In this document: in pieces, positions 14,845 to 16,797 of the stretch
Position numbering within the stretch: the first letter of the stretch is position 1
How the letters are laid out: each line of letters opens with the position of its first letter
From: Promethearchaeota archaeon
GTDB lineage: Archaea > Asgardarchaeota > Lokiarchaeia > Sigynarchaeales > SOKP01
DNA: 16,797 bases
Direction of reading: 5' to 3'
Assembly (NCBI GenBank): GCA_030620005.1
Contig: JAUXAJ010000084.1
Span: 1-16,797 of the forward strand
The notes under the pieces: model-generated
Told to the model about the DNA's origin: nothing
Seen by the model: only the letters and a program-made list of their open reading frames with translations
Database searches by the model: none
Position numbers and translations under genes: made by a program

Positions 14845-14847
14845 AAT
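14840..14847 (+). promoter_or_regulatory. TATA box of mtnK-mtnA
   Basis: TATAAAAT is centred 25-26 bp before the mtnK ATG. No Shine-Dalgarno precedes the ATG, so a leaderless transcript is expected. The box abuts an inverted repeat (14847-14864). Confidence 0.55.
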
Positions 14848-14864
14848 TAACCAATCCTGGTTAA
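14847..14864 (+). promoter_or_regulatory. Candidate operator: perfect inverted repeat between TATA box and mtnK start
   Basis: TTAACCA-ATCC-TGGTTAA: two exact 7-bp arms around a 4-bp centre. It begins at the last base of the TATA box and ends 4 bases before the ATG. A dimeric regulator bound here would block polymerase recruitment or initiation. The regulator is not identified. Confidence 0.5.
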
Positions 14865-14868
14865 AATA

Positions 14869-16092
14869 ATGTATTACGCTTTAGATAAGAAAACAGTAAT
14901 TGATTACGTGCAAAAATCTCCTGTAATGGCAACTATACTTGTTGACTGTAATGATCTCGTTGGTTTTGATCTTGCTGAGGGAAATGTTAACTTAGTATTT
15001 CGAGTATACAGTCGGAGTAATCCAGAAAAATCAGTAATAGTAAAACAGGCACTTCCATACGCTAGAAAGTACCCCGATTTCATAATGCCCCTTAAAAGAG
15101 CAGGAATTGAAGCGGAAATGCTTGAAATTGAAAATAAATACTGTCCTGGTCTTGCTCCAGAGTTATACTATTACGATAACGAGATGTACTTGAATATAAT
15201 GGAAGATTTAAACAAGCATATAATCATAAGATATGGATTAATGAAACAGATTCAATATCCTAAATTTTCACAGCATGTAGGAATTTTTCTTGCTCGAACA
15301 CTTTTCTATACGTCTGATCTTTATTTAGAATCAGCTGAAAAAAAGGAAATGGCTGCAAGAATCATAAATCCCGTCATGTGTAAAGTAACTGAAGATCTTG
15401 TTTTTACTGAGCCTTATATTGATCATCCAAATAATAATTGGACAAAAGAGCTAACTCCTCACGTCAAGGAAATAAAAGCAGACAAATCTCTGCAGAAGGA
15501 GGCGCTCGTGCTCAAAGAGGCTTTCATGTCCCATTCTCAAGCTCTTATTCATGGCGATCTTCATACAGGTTCAATAATGGTTAATCAGAATGAAACTAAG
15601 ATACTTGATCCAGAATTCGCATTCTTTGGGCCAATGGGTTTTGATATTGGTGCCGTCTTAGGAAACCTTATTCTTAGTCATGGATCTCAAGAATATCACG
15701 CAAAAGAGTTAAATAAGAGGAAAAAATATCAGGAATGGCTATTAAAGACAATAAAAGATACTTGGATAACTTTTGAGAATGAATTTCGTAACTTGATGGA
15801 TACAAAAATGAATGACCAATGGCCTTCTGAAAGATTTAAAGATTTTTATATTTTGGAACTTCTCCGCGATACAGCAGGATTTGGAGCAGCAAAAGCAATA
15901 CGTAGAGTAATTGGCATGGCCCATGTGCCTGATATGTGGGAAATTCCTGATGATAAATCTCGAGCAGTTGCAGAAAGTATTGCTTTGAATGCCGCCCAAG
16001 CTTGGATGCTAAATAGGCATGATATTACATCAATTAATGAGCTAATAGCAATGGTTCGCGCCGCAAAACCTCATCCTAAGGTAATTAAATAA
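14869..16092 (+). CDS. mtnK: 5-methylthioribose kinase
   Basis: The 407-residue protein is close to the usual MtnK length (about 400) and has the choline-kinase/APH-like kinase fold. MtnK transfers phosphate from ATP to the 1-position of 5-methylthioribose; some homologues also take 5-deoxyribose. Visible parts: N-lobe with GNVNLVFRVY (38-47, nucleotide loop) and SVIVKQALPYAR (55-66, with the ATP-binding Lys59); E83 in the following helix; catalytic loop LIHGDLHTGS (226-235, D230); metal-binding DPEFAFFGPMGFDIG (247-261, D247 and E249); and the C-terminal RRVIGMAHVPD (345-355), typical of MtnK. The gene starts at ATG 14869 with a TATA box 25 bp before it. It is followed 12 bp later by mtnA, giving the classical kinase-isomerase pair of bacterial methionine salvage. 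Most archaea instead use MTA phosphorylase and lack MtnK, so the pair may have been acquired by transfer. Cytoplasmic. Confidence 0.93.
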   Translation: MYYALDKKTVIDYVQKSPVMATILVDCNDLVGFDLAEGNVNLVFRVYSRSNPEKSVIVKQALPYARKYPDFIMPLKRAGIEAEMLEIENKYCPGLAPELYYYDNEMYLNIMEDLNKHIIIRYGLMKQIQYPKFSQHVGIFLARTLFYTSDLYLESAEKKEMAARIINPVMCKVTEDLVFTEPYIDHPNNNWTKELTPHVKEIKADKSLQKEALVLKEAFMSHSQALIHGDLHTGSIMVNQNETKILDPEFAFFGPMGFDIGAVLGNLILSHGSQEYHAKELNKRKKYQEWLLKTIKDTWITFENEFRNLMDTKMNDQWPSERFKDFYILELLRDTAGFGAAKAIRRVIGMAHVPDMWEIPDDKSRAVAESIALNAAQAWMLNRHDITSINELIAMVRAAKPHPKVIK

Positions 16093-16097
16093 GGTGG
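16091..16097 (+). promoter_or_regulatory. Shine-Dalgarno site of mtnA
   Basis: AAGGTGG overlapping the mtnK stop codon, with 7 bases to the mtnA ATG. It fits translation of mtnA as the second gene of an operon and fixes its start. Confidence 0.7.
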
Positions 16098-16104
16098 AAA
16101 GAAA

Positions 16105-16797
16105 ATGAATTCTTATCGAAGTATAGAATGGAAGAAAGATAGACTTATACTTCTAGACCAGCGTCGTCTTCCTGCAGAAATAATATATATTGAACTAAAA
16201 CGATACGAAGATGTTGCAGATGCAATTAAAAGCATGGTTGTCCGTGGAGCGCCCGCAATAGGAGCAACAGCAGCCTATGGTTTGGTATTAGCAACTCACC
16301 AATTGGCTTCAGAAGATCTCTCCATTGTTCGGAGTGAACTTGAAAAGGCAGCCGATCTTCTTCGATCTTCACGTCCTACAGCTGTAAATCTGTTTTGGGC
16401 AATCGATCGCGTCATGAGAAAATCAGCAGATCCATTAATTAAAAGCGTCGATTCACTTCAGGAGGTGGTGTTCAATGAAGCAACTGCTATAGCACTTGAG
16501 GATGTAGAAACAAATAGACAAATTGGTTTAAATGCCTTGGATTTAATTCCTGAAAAAGTTACTTTTATTCACCACTGCAATACTGGTGCTCTTGCAACTG
16601 TAGATCATGGTACAGCCTTAGGTATTATCAGGACTGCTCACGAACATGGAAGAGATGTCCTCGTGTATGTTGATGAAACACGTCCAAGATTACAAGGGGC
16701 TCGCCTAACTTCGTGGGAACTTAAACAACTTGGAATAAAACATAAAGTCATCGTGGATGGAGCTTCTGGTTTTATAATGGCAAATGAGAAAGTAGAT
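16105..16797 (+). CDS. mtnA: Methylthioribose-1-phosphate isomerase, 3' end outside the window
   Basis: The first 231 residues are present and the frame is open to the last base. MtnA belongs to the eIF2B-alpha-like aldose isomerase family and converts methylthioribose-1-phosphate to methylthioribulose-1-phosphate. Signature segments are VVRGAPAIGATAAYG (45-59), RPTAVNLFWAIDR (90-102), FIHHCNTGALATVDHGTALG (154-173, with the catalytic Cys158) and VDETRPRLQGARLTSWEL (189-206). The second catalytic residue, the Asp near 240, lies beyond the window edge. Family length is about 350, so about two thirds of the gene is here. It directly follows mtnK (12 bp gap) and has its own Shine-Dalgarno. The residues seen are those of true MtnA rather than of ribose-1,5-bisphosphate isomerase or eIF2B subunits, though that distinction would be surer with the full sequence. 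Confidence 0.94.
   Translation, partial: MNSYRSIEWKKDRLILLDQRRLPAEIIYIELKRYEDVADAIKSMVVRGAPAIGATAAYGLVLATHQLASEDLSIVRSELEKAADLLRSSRPTAVNLFWAIDRVMRKSADPLIKSVDSLQEVVFNEATAIALEDVETNRQIGLNALDLIPEKVTFIHHCNTGALATVDHGTALGIIRTAHEHGRDVLVYVDETRPRLQGARLTSWELKQLGIKHKVIVDGASGFIMANEKVD

Noticed and set aside
15742..15999. Minus-strand 85-codon Cys-rich frame
   Set aside because: It is antisense to mtnK, which has full family motifs; the Cys and His residues come from reversed Ala and Met codons.
1..16797. CRISPR arrays, insertion sequences, prophage genes or rRNA
   Set aside because: No regularly spaced repeats, transposase or integrase motifs, terminal inverted repeats or rRNA-like GC-rich stretches were seen.

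Overview
The window looks like a piece of an AT-rich archaeal chromosome, most plausibly an Asgard (Lokiarchaeia-like) or similar anaerobic archaeon. The strongest clue is a cdhB-cdhC pair: the epsilon subunit and the archaeal-type (short, about 466 residue) acetyl-CoA synthase beta subunit of the CO dehydrogenase/acetyl-CoA decarbonylase-synthase complex. Gene starts also look archaeal. TATA-like octamers sit about 24-27 bp upstream of many start codons with no Shine-Dalgarno sequence, which suggests leaderless transcripts, and oligo-T runs follow several genes. No ribosomal or other phylogenetic marker is present, so the lineage is an inference.

Left part (about 1-8280): genes for metal-dependent phosphoester-type hydrolases, with membrane proteins. 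In order: a secreted, membrane-anchored purple-acid-phosphatase-like metallophosphoesterase (minus); a membrane protein whose PHP hydrolase domain is predicted to face outside (minus); a divergent eight-helix membrane protein of unknown function (plus); a soluble PHP/DUF3604-like hydrolase (minus); and a GPH/MelB-type sugar-cation symporter (minus). The recurrence of two different metallo-hydrolase folds beside a symporter suggests a possible external phosphoester or phosphosugar scavenging locus, but this is inference and several of the genes appear to have their own promoters.

Middle part (about 8380-12280, all minus): a slipin (SPFH/stomatin) gene followed by an NfeD-like gene that carries an extra C-terminal zinc ribbon, then a small 78-residue protein, an ICMT/PEMT-type membrane methyltransferase, and an unrecognised 361-residue charged protein. 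A 330-bp gene-free gap lies at 9827-10156.

Right part (about 12450-16797): cdhB-cdhC (minus) for acetyl-CoA synthesis or cleavage in the Wood-Ljungdahl pathway, diverging from mtnK-mtnA (plus; mtnA runs off the window). MtnK phosphorylates 5-methylthioribose and MtnA isomerises the product to methylthioribulose-1-phosphate in methionine salvage; the same pair can act on 5-deoxyribose in the DHAP shunt. A perfect 7-bp inverted repeat lies exactly between the mtnK TATA box and its start codon, a good candidate operator. The two genes that look internal to operons (cdhC, mtnA) are the ones with clear Shine-Dalgarno sites.
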